Assembly: GCA_036345935.2 (NCBI GenBank)
Contig: JADWOT020000180.1
Coordinates: 21,672-85,671 of the forward strand
DNA: 64,000 nt
Direction of reading: 5' to 3'
DNA from: Taenia hydatigena
Lineage: Eukaryota; Platyhelminthes; Cestoda; Cyclophyllidea; Taeniidae
Below, in pieces: positions 11,301 through 22,053 of this stretch (positions within the stretch are counted from its first letter, which is position 1; the number at the start of each line of letters is the position of its first letter). The position numbers and the translations under genes are program-made. The notes below the pieces were generated by a model, which worked only from the letters and a program-made list of their open reading frames with translations, did not search any database and had not been told where the DNA came from.

Positions 11301-13150
11301 TTAAGCATGTTAAATTAAGATGGATGTTTGAGGTTTGCAACGTCAAAAGACTGACATGAGCACTCAGAGAATGGAACACAGTATGTAAATAGAATTATGT
11401 TTGAACAGCAAAATGCAATTTTACACTCGTCACATGCAGCTGATTTGATGCTAAACGGAACACAGCGGATCATCTTTTAAGAAGTTCACTTGAAGTGTAT
11501 GGTCAGGTTTTTCGAGCGTTTGATCAGGTTTCGAAGCGCTCTGTTCCACTGCCTACATCCCGGCCTCACTTTAGTGACGTTTGTGAACAGTGCATATGGG
11601 TTTGCAGGAAGGCAGTGGTACAAGAATGATTGATTTAGCACACAAAATGGTCATGCTGTTTCTGCGCAGATTCCATCAATGCGCATCTATTGGCGAAAGC
11701 AAATTCTATTCGTTGCACCAGTTTGGTCTTATTGTCAGACTTAATGATAAGGGAACGTGGCGAGTGGGTAGAGAAATCGTTAAATGCGGGAAGCACATGA
11801 AGACGAAAAACGTATCACCCCAAGAGATTTCTGTTAAACTCCAAAATCTACACATTGGGTCCCCAAAACAATGAGGCATCCCTATTCTTAGATTCTATTG
11901 CTAAAATTTTAAAATAGAGAACTTTACAAGATCTAACTGGATGATTTAAATGGCGACCAATCGTAGCCATCTTTGTGTGCGAATAAACCCATCGTTTTTA
12001 ACAAAACTTTGGAGTGGACTGCACCTATCCTCCGAGATCTATATTACTCGACTTCTTTAATCTATGCACCTACACATCAATTCAATGAAAGCTAAAAGTG
12101 CCAATTTCAGGTTGCTCATTGCATGTGGTCGTTGAGGAGCGTTTGCCATTGTGCCTAGGGAGCATGACGTCTCACGAGATCTCATGACAGAACAATGGGT
12201 GTTTTGTTGCATGGCATTTGATTCAATGCATGTGCCCCTTAATTAGCGTCAGTGTTATAAATTAAAACAGCAATAACGAAAAGCGAGTGGTTTGACGCAT
12301 GCAAGCCAAACGCAACATGATTTTCAGGCCACGGTACTTGCCCTACTGGTTTCATTTGACTGCATCATGGCTTATGTGTCATTTTACTGGCAATGGCACC
12401 ATCAGATGTATTTGATGAGGTACAAGTTGTCCTGCCACACTCGCAAGTTCCATATGGATGCCATCAACGTGGTCATTGCCTCGATGACGATTGAGAACGT
12501 AGGTCGCAACATTGCTGTGTGAAGCACCTTATCATGCAAAACACCCTTTCTCTCACACATTCTACATTTTGAATAACAGTCGCTTTTCATGCAGCCATTG
12601 CATGGTTTCTATGAGCATTTGGCTCTTCAAAAAGTTCCAACGTGGGCAGCTTCCATTGTCAGGAAGCTGATGGTGGCGATCGAATCAAGCACTTTACATA
12701 GTGGTATCGGTGGTGAAAATAGGCTAGAAAAATACGATCTGTACGTGTCCCTTACAAATTTTCTATCATGACTAGTCACTTTATTAATGAGAAATTTAGA
12801 ACCGTTTCGACCGCTCAACCACAATGCTAACGAAGCCTTTGAAAATTAGAAAGCACGTTTAGAACTAAACAAATTTTAGGCTGATTTGCTTGCAGTAGGT
12901 AAAATAGTTTATATCTTGCATAGTAACGTGAGAAGATTCTCACGAGCACTGGGATCCTGGACGCGAGCAGGGCTGTAGTGGCTAGAGCTGTATGGATAGA
13001 TCCGTCAATTGCTGTGGTTGCGGGTGTTAAAGTGTAACTTCTAGATCTGGTCAGTACACAGTTATAAGTGGTTCCACCTTCGGCCCCACCCATCAGTGAC
13101 TTTGAATTCATTTAATCGGATAACATGATGCTTACCAGACCCGACTACGT
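8390..13150. other. Unassigned single-copy stretch
   Basis: No repeat partner found in the window. A compact G+C-richer patch at 9,290-9,400 holds two perfect hairpins (CGCC-TTGT-GGCG at 9301-9312 and GTGCC-CTTGCA-GGCAC at 9325-9340). A polypyrimidine-AG site at 10,020 precedes a 103-codon open frame ending at 10,315. That frame, and those at 11,590-11,874 and 12,292-12,522, are within chance length and match no family I know. Confidence 0.5.
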
Positions 13151-13179
13151 TGAGCAAAGAAGAAGAGTGTGCGAGCTCG

Positions 13180-13320
13180 TAAGTGACTAACAGCCGGTCA
13201 GAGGAGATAGCCCACTTGTGGGCCTAAGCAACTCGGTGATCTGAGTGGCGCCTTATTGCAGCAACTGATTGTTCTTGCCTTTGGTTAGGACATCGGTGAT
13301 TGTACCAATCTAGGAGAGGT
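13180..13320 (+). repeat. Repeat unit C, fragment
   Basis: About 130 bp resembling 41,250-41,390 and 63,700-63,790. The shared pattern is a gagga-x-a-gcc run, then GGCGCC, then (G/T)CAACTGAT, then the Tgtg tract. It is isolated from the rest of unit C, so it is an old fragment or an independent insertion. Confidence 0.5.
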
Positions 13321-14110
13321 GAGCTATTACCCGCTTAAATCAATTTGAATGAATGGGATCGGGTCAAAATGAAGACCTGAATGTTAGAACCTTAAAGAGA
13401 AAGGGTTAAACAAGTTGGAAGAGGAGAGCAAATTGAGAGACTGATTAAGAGAACCCGTTATTTGGCAACGGCGTTGAGGCTTGTGCAATTCGAGTTTAGT
13501 TAGAGTGATTAGACTCACCACATCTCACTGTCAACACACCGATTCCTATTGTTTCGTCTGGATGAAGATGGTGCAGTCACGACGTCCACCCGTTCGCCTT
13601 TTCAAAACACAAGATCGCAATGAGCAAAACACCGAATTGTGCACACTTTGAACACATGCAAGGCTGCGTGGCTGGATAGCAAACGATTCCATGTGTAGCT
13701 TTTGTCTTAGCTATCAATTTTATTGATTGTCCTATTACTAACTCTTGTGTGATTGCATTACAATTTCATTTATAGTTTTAGACTCCTAAAAAGTTTCGTA
13801 TTCGGAGTTACGTTTGAGGCTGGTTTCCTCCTTACACCACCGTCCCATACCCTTCTGCTGAACATTATCCTGACGGCGCAGAAATGGCTGAATCTCAGAA
13901 CAAAGCATAGAGTAGCTCAGATCGGCATTTTTCTGGCTATACGCAGTCAAAGCGAAGCCTGTTTGAGCAACCTTTAAGTTTGCCTAAGGTTTGAGATTTG
14001 GGAGAAAAACGTTTCGAAGCAACGAGCGGAACAAATAGGTAGATCGCCTAGTCGTGGGTTATTTAGTCAAAAGACAAGATACGAGGTGCAATGAACTTTG
14101 CGCTTCGTTG
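13321..14110. other. Unassigned stretch
   Basis: No gene, no repeat partner and no clear structure seen. The 74-codon frame at 13,753-13,977 is within chance expectation. Confidence 0.5.
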
Positions 14111-15870
14111 AGCGGACTCTTACGAAGCTCGTGTATCTTCTTAATCTCATGAGCGATCAACTGTTTGAGAGAATTAGTTATAGCGCTACGAGACTTCTAG
14201 ACCACGATGTGTGGTGTAAGTCTGTTTCCCGCATGCGGATGCGCATTTAATGCCATTTTCTTCCAACGCCTAATTTAAAGTTTCGCGCACGGGTTCGATC
14301 ATACAAGGGCACAGCATCCATTTTAACCTCGCTGAACTTTAAGGAAAGAACGTAGCTTAGTAGTTTTCACTGCTAGCTATATTTCACTGAACGATTTCAT
14401 TCGGTACGCCTAACTAGTTGTAGCCTACGATTCGAGCCTCTTTTGAATGTCAGCCTTGAAGGCCTTGTACCAAAAATCAAAGGTCCTTAGGTGGCCCTAA
14501 ATAATTGACACTAGCCTGTGTTGCTAGCCCCGAAGCGTTCAACAAAGTGTCTGCTCTTCCTTTTTATGCATGGATGAAATGAGACAGCGCATCTCAATTC
14601 TGCGTCGGTGTTTGAGATAATGGTGATGAGTGTTAGACCATTAGGACGCCCTGATCTTCTCCGTTGTAACCAACGCAACTTGCATCGTAAAATCCCACTA
14701 TCGCTTAACTTCTCATCATCGATTGTCTTTCCTTTTGATTTGGGAGCTGCGTTGCATTGTTTACCATTGTTTACCTTTACCACCTGCCTATCCACCTGTA
14801 CTATTCCCTATGTTTCGTGCACACGGATGTGCGTCCAAAGTCATTCCCTTTTAACCTCCAAATTGAAGTTATGCTCACGCTTTTTTAACCTCGCTAAATT
14901 TCAGGATAAGCATGCAGCTTATTTTTTGCTGATTATATTTTTGACTAAACGAGTCCATTTGTTACGCATCGTGGCATCTATACTAGCTGCAGGGTATTCT
15001 ATCCATGCCGTGTGTGTTAGAAGATCCCCTTTGAGTAGGTGATTGTCTTATGCGTGGATGTAGACGGGCGAAAACCGCTCAGCTGAATTATTCTTTAAGA
15101 ACAATATCTGAAAGGAAGCCTCGTAATTAAAGGCAACTGCACTATCCCAAAGCCAACAGCCATAGTCTTCTCAGCCCGTGCGCCCCGCTGGGATCTCTGG
15201 GCATTGGGTGTGCTGCGCATGTGACGGACCGCACCTCAACATTGCGATGCCCTTCAGTATCCGCAATTCATTCAGTACTTTTGTGGCAATGCCTTGTGGC
15301 GCATCTGCAGTCTTCCTCTCTTCTTGCAATCACGTTAGATTTTGCTTACTAGCTTTTGTCTTAAATCAATCTGCCACTACTTCTGCGGATAAATTCCTGA
15401 GCATACCGAAGTTGATGCGTCGAGCCTATAAATCCTCTTTGTTTGATGATAATTGGCCTGACTTCCTTCATACTGGCATGTCCTGAATAAGAATAAAAAA
15501 AGCGATAATTATTTGCATCGTTATCAACAATTCATGAAGTGTTTACACTAAGTATCGGTAAACTAGAGTGTAATAGACCCAAAAGTAGAAGTGGCTTAAG
15601 AACTTAACGGCAATATTTTTCACAATCAAATGTGGCTGATTGGAGGGACCAGTCGTCCAAGGTAGACTGAGCGAAAGTGCCTTGCGACTTCTCCTCGGCT
15701 ATATTTAGTGTCCACTTCTACTGCCATTTTCAAAGTCTTTTAGCCTCTCCTTGATGTTGGACTTTACCGAAATGAGTCCCCGACACACTTCGTGTGTTGT
15801 CCTGGTGGCAATGTAGGTAATTAAATCCTGTCGCGAAATAATCACACTAGTGAACAGTGAGTGATAGCGT
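14110..15870 (-). repeat. Repeat unit A, inverted copy
   Basis: Read on the minus strand, this aligns in order with 22,200-23,950 and 27,200-28,220. Anchors include the GGAA-TTTATCC-GCAGAAG box near 15,385, the AAAGTGCCTTG box near 15,680, a block at 14,511-14,795 that matches 27,860-28,130, and the TTTTTGGTACAAGG box near 14,470. It is the only minus-strand copy of unit A here. Open frames at 15,178-15,486 and on the opposite strand at 22,690-22,998 are equivalent positions of the repeat, not genes. Confidence 0.8.
14247..14321 (-). other. Small conserved ATG frame (MDAV) in unit A
   Basis: A 24-codon frame beginning MDAVPLY directly follows GCGAGGTTAAA, and it ends at TAA. Equivalent ATG frames begin at 23,681 and 27,737. 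All three keep the ATG, the GAT-GC(C/T)-GTG start, an asparagine near position 14 and a valine near position 19 before their different stops. Conservation of ATG plus open frame in three diverged copies is suggestive, but the frames are too short to claim a peptide. Confidence 0.25.
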
Positions 15871-18785
15871 ATCAAGTGATGGAAGGAAATTAGTACAAGC
15901 GGACAATCGAGGTAGCTTTCAAATATGCTCGACAGTCACTTCGTAAACAAAGATGACAGACTTCAATCGATTTGGAGGAAATGGGGTTGTCTAAGTGTTT
16001 AAAAAGCTGGTAAATTAATCCAGCGTTTCCTGTCACTTAGGAAATTTGACAGGAAGTTGAGAACGAACAGGAAGGATGACCAACACAGTAGCCATTGCCT
16101 TTTCTCTAAGCTCAAGGTCGCAATTAACAAATTGATGCTGCTGAAAGTGGCATGATAGCCGTAGCATGCCCTAAATATCGACAGTAATTCGTCCTTTTTG
16201 AAGTCTTACGGGAATGATGATCGCCTTAAAGGGACTCCCAAAGGGGCAGTCAGCCACGATTTCCATTGATTGAGGAATTGCGCCAAGTCCATGTCCTTGT
16301 AACAGACACGATAGAAGCAATCTAAGGCTGCAGATAGTGCGATGTTTGACAAGAAAATGAGTGCGCTGACAGCCCACCCATGCCGAATAAAGCACAGGGG
16401 AACTTAAAGGGACTTGCGTGCCGTTGAATGCAGCACTATGTAAAGATCAACATTGAAGCAACGTTGAAGCAAAGTATCCCTTCATCAATGATTTGTTCTG
16501 TTGCCTGCTGTGCTGTTCTCATGGCTCTTTCCCGTTCCTTTCCATCCCATTCCATTCTATTTTCTTCCCTTCTCACCTACTGCAATGACCAATCACTTTC
16601 CACGCTCACCTCCTTTCACCTTTACTCATCGTTCCACTCAAGTGAACTGGCACTGCAGAAGAGCTCCACTTTACGCCTACGACTGCGACTGCACGCAACT
16701 TTGCAGTTGGCGCCATCTTCCTCAAGATCATCATTGGCTGTTGACCGACTGACCAACAAATCAATATTTTAATCAATAAAGCGATCAATGCCCCAACTGC
16801 CGCGGCGTAATTGCACATCGTGGAAAATTCAAAGTGCTCTTAGTCATCGCAATCGTGACTTTGCGCCCACTTTCTCCGATCCTCCACTCGCCTTTGTAAT
16901 CCGCTAACCCCCTCGACTCAGGAGAGGGTCCGTGAAGAGACGTAAGCACTGTCCCCTGAAGCCAGCTCCACTCAGTCCTCTAATCCTAATCGAAAATGAA
17001 CGTGACAGAAAAGTGAGGCAGCCAGATAAGTAAAGCGTCTTGGCATCACGGATTTGGAAACAAGAAGGACGGTAGGAGGATTACATGCAGACAGCACTCA
17101 TTCCTCCGTCTGCCATGATTTGAATAAATGAAGCATAAGCAGTAGGACAAAATGCAAGACGTGGTGCTTAAGAGCGCATGTAGTGAAGTGAGAGAGACAA
17201 TAAAAAAGTGACTTGCTGAAAATGGCTTGGAGTGGGGCATGTGAGAGGAGGAGGAGGCAAGAGGGTTCCCGCTTCACCATCTCGAAGACGTCGCCGGACC
17301 TTCTTGCTGCATGTGTACATTGGTCCCTAATATCTGTCAGGCAGAAGAGAAAGACCTCATTGCATGCAGCCTGCAGTTGCGTCAGGCCGATTCAACGTGA
17401 CAAATGAGGCAAACTTGTGGTTGATTTGAATGGTAGGCCATGAACTGGCTGCCTACCTACCCTCTTCCTTCTAAACCTTTCGCTCTCTTCCACACCAGAC
17501 TGTCATAATCAGGCATACGTGGCTGCTCAACTCTACTCATATTTGAATTGGTCCAGTATAGTGCGGTCTAGTTAAGCCTAGTTTTGCACAGCATTTGTTT
17601 CACTACATCTCCTCCTGTTTCTGCCATTGCTCCTGCTGTCGATTGGGCAATTCGCAATCGCGTGCGAGAGAGACATAAGAAACGAGATGAACAAAGCTGT
17701 ACAAGGCATAACTGCATGAATGGAATTGGCGACTTACCCTTAAACACTGCTACAGAGCTGACGAAGGTGACTTCCTGATGGCTCTGCCTAATCATGTATC
17801 TACGCGAGTTCTTCCTTCGCATTAGAGAAGACAAGGGTGGTGATTGTACCTCTCTGATGGTGGTGGAGTAACGCGCTTGCTTAGCAGAAATAGACAAAGG
17901 GATGTGTGGGTGAGGAGAGGAAAAGGAGGAAAGGAAGAGAGAAGAAGGTAGACAAATGTCATTGCTGTAGATCTATCTTCCGCTTCCTACTGCTTCAAAA
18001 TGCTATTATTCACCCGTTCTTATGGCCACGCTGCTAAATGCAACAGGAAGGACTTGACTTTGTGGTGACAAGATGCACTTTTACCTAATGGCACGCTTTA
18101 ACCATTTACCTTTCGCTTTCTACCTTGAGGTGTTAATCGCAATGGCAAACCTGCTAGCAAAATTTTGAATTACAGCATGCGAATATAGCAAAAAAGAAAA
18201 GGAGTGAGATCGATTTGAAGAAGGAACAGAAGTGGTAGAAAAAGGAGGAACGGATAGTAGCACAACTCACCCCTAATTTCTGCGATTTCTATCTGCTTTG
18301 GTTCCTTGACGTCTTTGCGACGGTTGAAGGTGACGAGAGTAAGGAGAGCAGGGCGGCGGCGGCGGAGGCAAAAGTTGGAGGATGAGAAGGTGACTGGAGG
18401 CGAGAGGGACGAAGCATGAGAAGGTAGAGACGCTGACGATGAACCGAGTGGTGGAAATGAGGATAAGACGGAGATGCAAAATGAGTGGTAGAAGGCTTTG
18501 AAACGCGCACGTAAGCATATCTGTCAGTTGAGTGTGCGATTCACGTCTTCGCATTTGACATGTGCGTGATACATTCTGTGGCACCTGTCGAGTGGTGTCT
18601 AACGATGGCGTCTGCTGGTGTCGACCTTACACAACGGTCCTCTTTCTAGGTGGTTTCGTGGTCGCAGACGTCACTTTTCCATGTGCTTTCCTATTTTGCC
18701 TCAATAGCCGTTACATCATAGCACACGCAGAGGAGGAGAAGGTAGGGAAGCAGAATCACCTTTTAAGGTTTATTAATCGCTTCGC
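15871..18785. other. Unassigned zone with purine and pyrimidine tracts
   Basis: No gene recognised. The plus strand is pyrimidine-rich at about 16,500-16,660 and 17,450-17,500, then strongly purine-rich at 17,220-17,270, 17,885-17,960 and 18,220-18,490, where runs of G and A exceed 30 bases with few interruptions. A short (GGC)n run lies at 18,352-18,365. The open frames here mostly read low-complexity serine-, proline- or leucine-rich translations of these tracts, so I discount them. Confidence 0.55.
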
Positions 18786-18789
18786 TAAT

Positions 18790-20850
18790 ACTTCTAACGT
18801 CGTGACCGAATTCATGGTTGGTGCGCTTGATTGCGCGTTTAGCTAGTTTTACCAGCGGTTGCGACTTATTCATCGTCAAAATAGAGTGTCTTTTCCTTTC
18901 CAACTGATGGTAGCACTGAAAACAGGCTGATTTAAGGGCAGAAAACTGTCGAATGGGTGCCACTACAGTAAAAGGTGGGAATCATTTGAAGTCAAATTTG
19001 AGTTGGTAGCCCGTGTATACAGTCGTAATCTTGTGTGCCCATTTTGAATATTTTTGCGAGGCTGTCGTTACAGTGGAGGTGTATACTTCTGCTTTCTCTT
19101 TTGGAAACATGCGCTTGTCAATGCGTGCGCATTTTCGTGAAACGATTGGACATATTTATACCAAGCAATGTGGCATTGTTTTCACCCTGCAAGGGGACTA
19201 AACCATGTCATGACGAGCACACGTTCAGCGGGAGATGATGCATGTGTAGTCGCCGTCTGCATGGTGGCCACTAAATGGATATCGACTACCCCTCCGCCGA
19301 AGGAGACCTCGTAATAGGCACGGAAGTGTAGCACTGGGAGGATGAGGACCCTTTTGCTATGGTCGTGCCCTCTATCACTGTCATTCATCGCAATGATTGG
19401 AGCAATCCAGTGGCATAAGGCGGCGGCACGAAAGCAGTCACTGCTTCCAAGGCTAAATAAAGCAGCCTGTTCCCAAATGCGACACCTGGGTTGTTTTTTG
19501 GATAAAGTGGTAGCTGTACTAGGCATGTCAGTGTTTGTTCTTTGTCCGATTTTGGCTCCCTTCCTGATTATCCTTGGACGTCTATGTCTCATTTCCCATT
19601 CATCTGATCGGAACTACTTTGTTGCTGCTTACGGTGTGTATTTCCAGTCAACAGATTATTGTTAACAAAACTAGTGTTTGGATTTAAAGCAATAAAGGCG
19701 ATAGAAGGGGGTTAATGTTGAGGCTTTTTTTAAGGAAATGAGGCTGTGTGTAGCTTAGACGATACAATTACCATTACTACTGGGTGAGGTCGCTTGACAG
19801 CAAGAAGTACACAAAGACCGTAGAGTCATCATCATCATGTGAATAAGGTGGAGGTGGTGAGACGCCGGGGGAGGTTAAGGAGGAAATAAAAGCATAGCAA
19901 TTAAAAGTGGACGAAGGGAAGGGGATGGGGTAGGAGGCGACCAAAGTGCACCGATCGATTAGGAATATGCTTACATTGGAATGGTTTTAATGTCGCGACA
20001 AGACCCTTTTACCCCCTGGCTTAGTGGTCGCAGTACTCAAAGCCAATCGTTATAAGGACCAGGGATGGAGGCAAACTCTACGACTGCTGAGGCGCTTTTA
20101 GCAGTAGCAGCGGCAGCGGCGCTCGACACAAAATACACTCACCACGAAAGCAATTCAAGTAAAGTAGGGTAAAAAGAAAGGGAGGGAGAGAAGGAAAAAG
20201 AGGTGGCCATTTTAGGGAATCCAAAGTACAAGCATTTCTGACTCTCGAGAATGCAGCACTTTTAAGAAGTCCGCGAAGGCAGTAGATTGGTGGATGGCGT
20301 ATATATTTCGAGGACACATTATACACCAGCTAAGTAGAGTGAGAAGACAGAAGAAGAAGGGTAGGAAGTGCTGAGTTGGATAGATGGATCAAGAGACTGA
20401 TAGGTTGGCCGGCCGGTTGGTGTATAGGTGGAAAGCTAGATGAGCTGATTGGCACGCAGTACATAAAGAGAGAAAAAGAGCATTCGGCAACAGCGCAACA
20501 AGTGTTATGCAAATGTGGGTCTATCGCTCTCTTTTAAAGGCAGCAACCACGAGTGGCAATATGCATCGCAACATAAATAAATGGGTTGCTTCAGTCTCCG
20601 TGAGTGTTAGCAAAGGCGTCCAAAGAGCCCGCAATAGCGACCGACGAAGCACAGTAACACGACTAACCTCGTTTAAGAATCACTCCCTTAATTATTAATA
20701 GAAGCACCTCAAACCCGCACGTCTCTACACGCAAGTTTCCTAGAAAAACACAGTGAGGCAAGCGGTAGGTGAGCGTAGGTCAACCACTTCCTCCCTATCC
20801 AAAAAAAACAAAGCAACTAACAATCGTCAAAGCAAGCAGCAGATGGAGAC
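18790..20850 (-). repeat. Repeat unit D, inverted copy
   Basis: The reverse complement aligns with 29,700-31,850 in order. Anchors are GCTTGCCTCACTGT near 20,755, a CTGCATTCTCGAGAGT box near 20,250, CCTCA(A/G)CAGTC near 20,085, a GATGATG then CGGTCTTTGTGT box near 19,820, and ATCCTCCCAGTGCTAC near 19,340. The 19,800-20,500 portion is purine-rich on the plus strand, matching the pyrimidine-rich 30,000-30,700 segment of the other copy. It includes a coding-like block on the plus strand at 19,105-19,317. Confidence 0.8.
19105..19317 (+). pseudogene. Decayed terminal-exon-like block, unit D
   Basis: Between a pyrimidine run whose acceptor AG has become GG (19,103-19,104) and a TAATAG double stop lie 213 bp that align without net indel to the minus-strand block at 31,309-31,521. 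Two frames are candidates. One, ending at a stop at 19,201, keeps the pattern R-L-S-x4-F-R-E-x-I-x4-T-K-Q; this is also seen at 20,880-21,003. The other runs to the double stop and keeps GLN-x2-MT-x-TR and CM. In the last 110 bp, differences favour the third positions of this second frame (about 16 against 8 and 9). No family is recognised. Confidence 0.35.
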
Positions 20851-20869
20851 ACCAAATTAACCATCATCC

Positions 20870-21610
20870 GCGGGTAACGGGAGGTCAGTGGAGCACAGTA
20901 ACATGCGCAAACAGCCAGGCAGCGGAAAGACGTTGTCGTGCTGTTGGGTATAGTACATTTTAATCAATTCACGAAAGCGCGAACGCATTGATAAACCCCT
21001 CTTCTTGAAAGGGAAGAAATAAGTATGCTCCTCCCCTGTACTGACAGCCTCAAAAATATCATAATATGGATGCACATGATCACAGCTATATCCACGGGCT
21101 ACCAACTCATCTTTGACTTCAAATGATTCCCACCTACACTGCAATGATATCCAGTCGACAGTTTTCTGGCACATTTATCCATCAAGTAGATTATGAATGT
21201 GCGGGGACGTTAATATGATCCGTTTTTAGCGCTATATTGAGTCGGAAAGGAAAAGGCACCCACTTTTGATGATCGTTGGCCCTCAACTGCTGGTGAAACT
21301 AGCTACAGGCGCAGTCACGCTCACCAATCACAAATTCGGTTACTGTGTTGGAGGCGTTAGCTGCGCGATTGATAAAAATAAAGAGATGACAAAGAAAAGA
21401 TACAAAAACTATCAAATAAAATAAAAGCTGCACTCAATCGCAAACAAGAGCGCCATTAAACTGGCTTTGTACACAAAAAACATTAGCACTATCAAACCTT
21501 AAAACAGGTGGCATACACTACAATGTAATTGCAGCAAACTTGTAATGTTATTTAAATTGCACCTGCTTTTTATGATTCTCGTAGTGTTAGTTCAACTTTT
21601 TCTTAGTAAG
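20870..21610 (+). repeat. Repeat unit D, partial direct copy
   Basis: This matches the 3' part of D (31,440-32,100) in direct orientation, and therefore forms an inverted repeat with 18,790-19,210 lying 1.7 kb to its left. Anchors are AAGTATGCTCCTCC near 21,025, GATATCCAGTCGACAG near 21,150, and TCAAATAAAATAAAAGCTG near 21,412. It begins within 20 bp of the end of the inverted D copy. Confidence 0.75.
20880..21003 (-). pseudogene. Decayed exon-like block, unit D (third copy)
   Basis: On the minus strand a strong acceptor (TTATTTCTTCCCTTTCAAG) is followed by a frame reading KRGLSMRSRFRELIKMYY then TQQ, equivalent to the R-L-S/F-R-E/T-K-Q pattern of the two other D copies. Upstream of the acceptor the frame is also open as far as 21,174. 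The 3' end of the block is missing here. Confidence 0.3.
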
Positions 21611-22050
21611 TATGTTAAAGCAGCCTACAATAATTGCTGTTCAAGCGAATCCCGTATTAACTATTTAATCATTTACCAGCTGTCCATTGATTCATCTGTC
21701 CGACCATCCATTTTGTGCTACCCGCCTGTTGTCAGCTGCCAAGCTTGTTGCGACAGCGAAACAATCAATATTGGGCAACCTTTGTGGCGCCAGCCAACAT
21801 TTTAAATGATCCAGTAGAGAATGACGTGACCTCAAAAGCATGCTGGATGCTAGAGCACTAATCAATCTTGTAGCGCGATGAGGAAGGTGAGGATTTGGCA
21901 GCCAACTAAAGGCTGCACATAATGTCGATAAATTATTTTGATGAATGGCTTGGGGACAGCGAGATTTGTTGCCTGTGCCAAAATGGCTTATTACTAGCCC
22001 ATTAAAAAGTTTCTATAATTTAATTCTCATTTCTCATCAAACATTTCAAA
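21611..22050. other. Unassigned gap between units D and A
   Basis: No gene or repeat partner seen. The 86-codon frame at 21,545-21,805 begins with a leucine-rich, signal-like stretch, but its D-unit counterpart near 32,060 does not keep it, so I do not call it. Confidence 0.45.
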
Positions 22051-22053
22051 TAT

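Noticed and set aside
21545..21805. 86-codon frame with a signal-peptide-like start and cysteines
   Set aside because: The equivalent stretch near 32,060 in the other D copy does not keep the frame, and the length is within chance.
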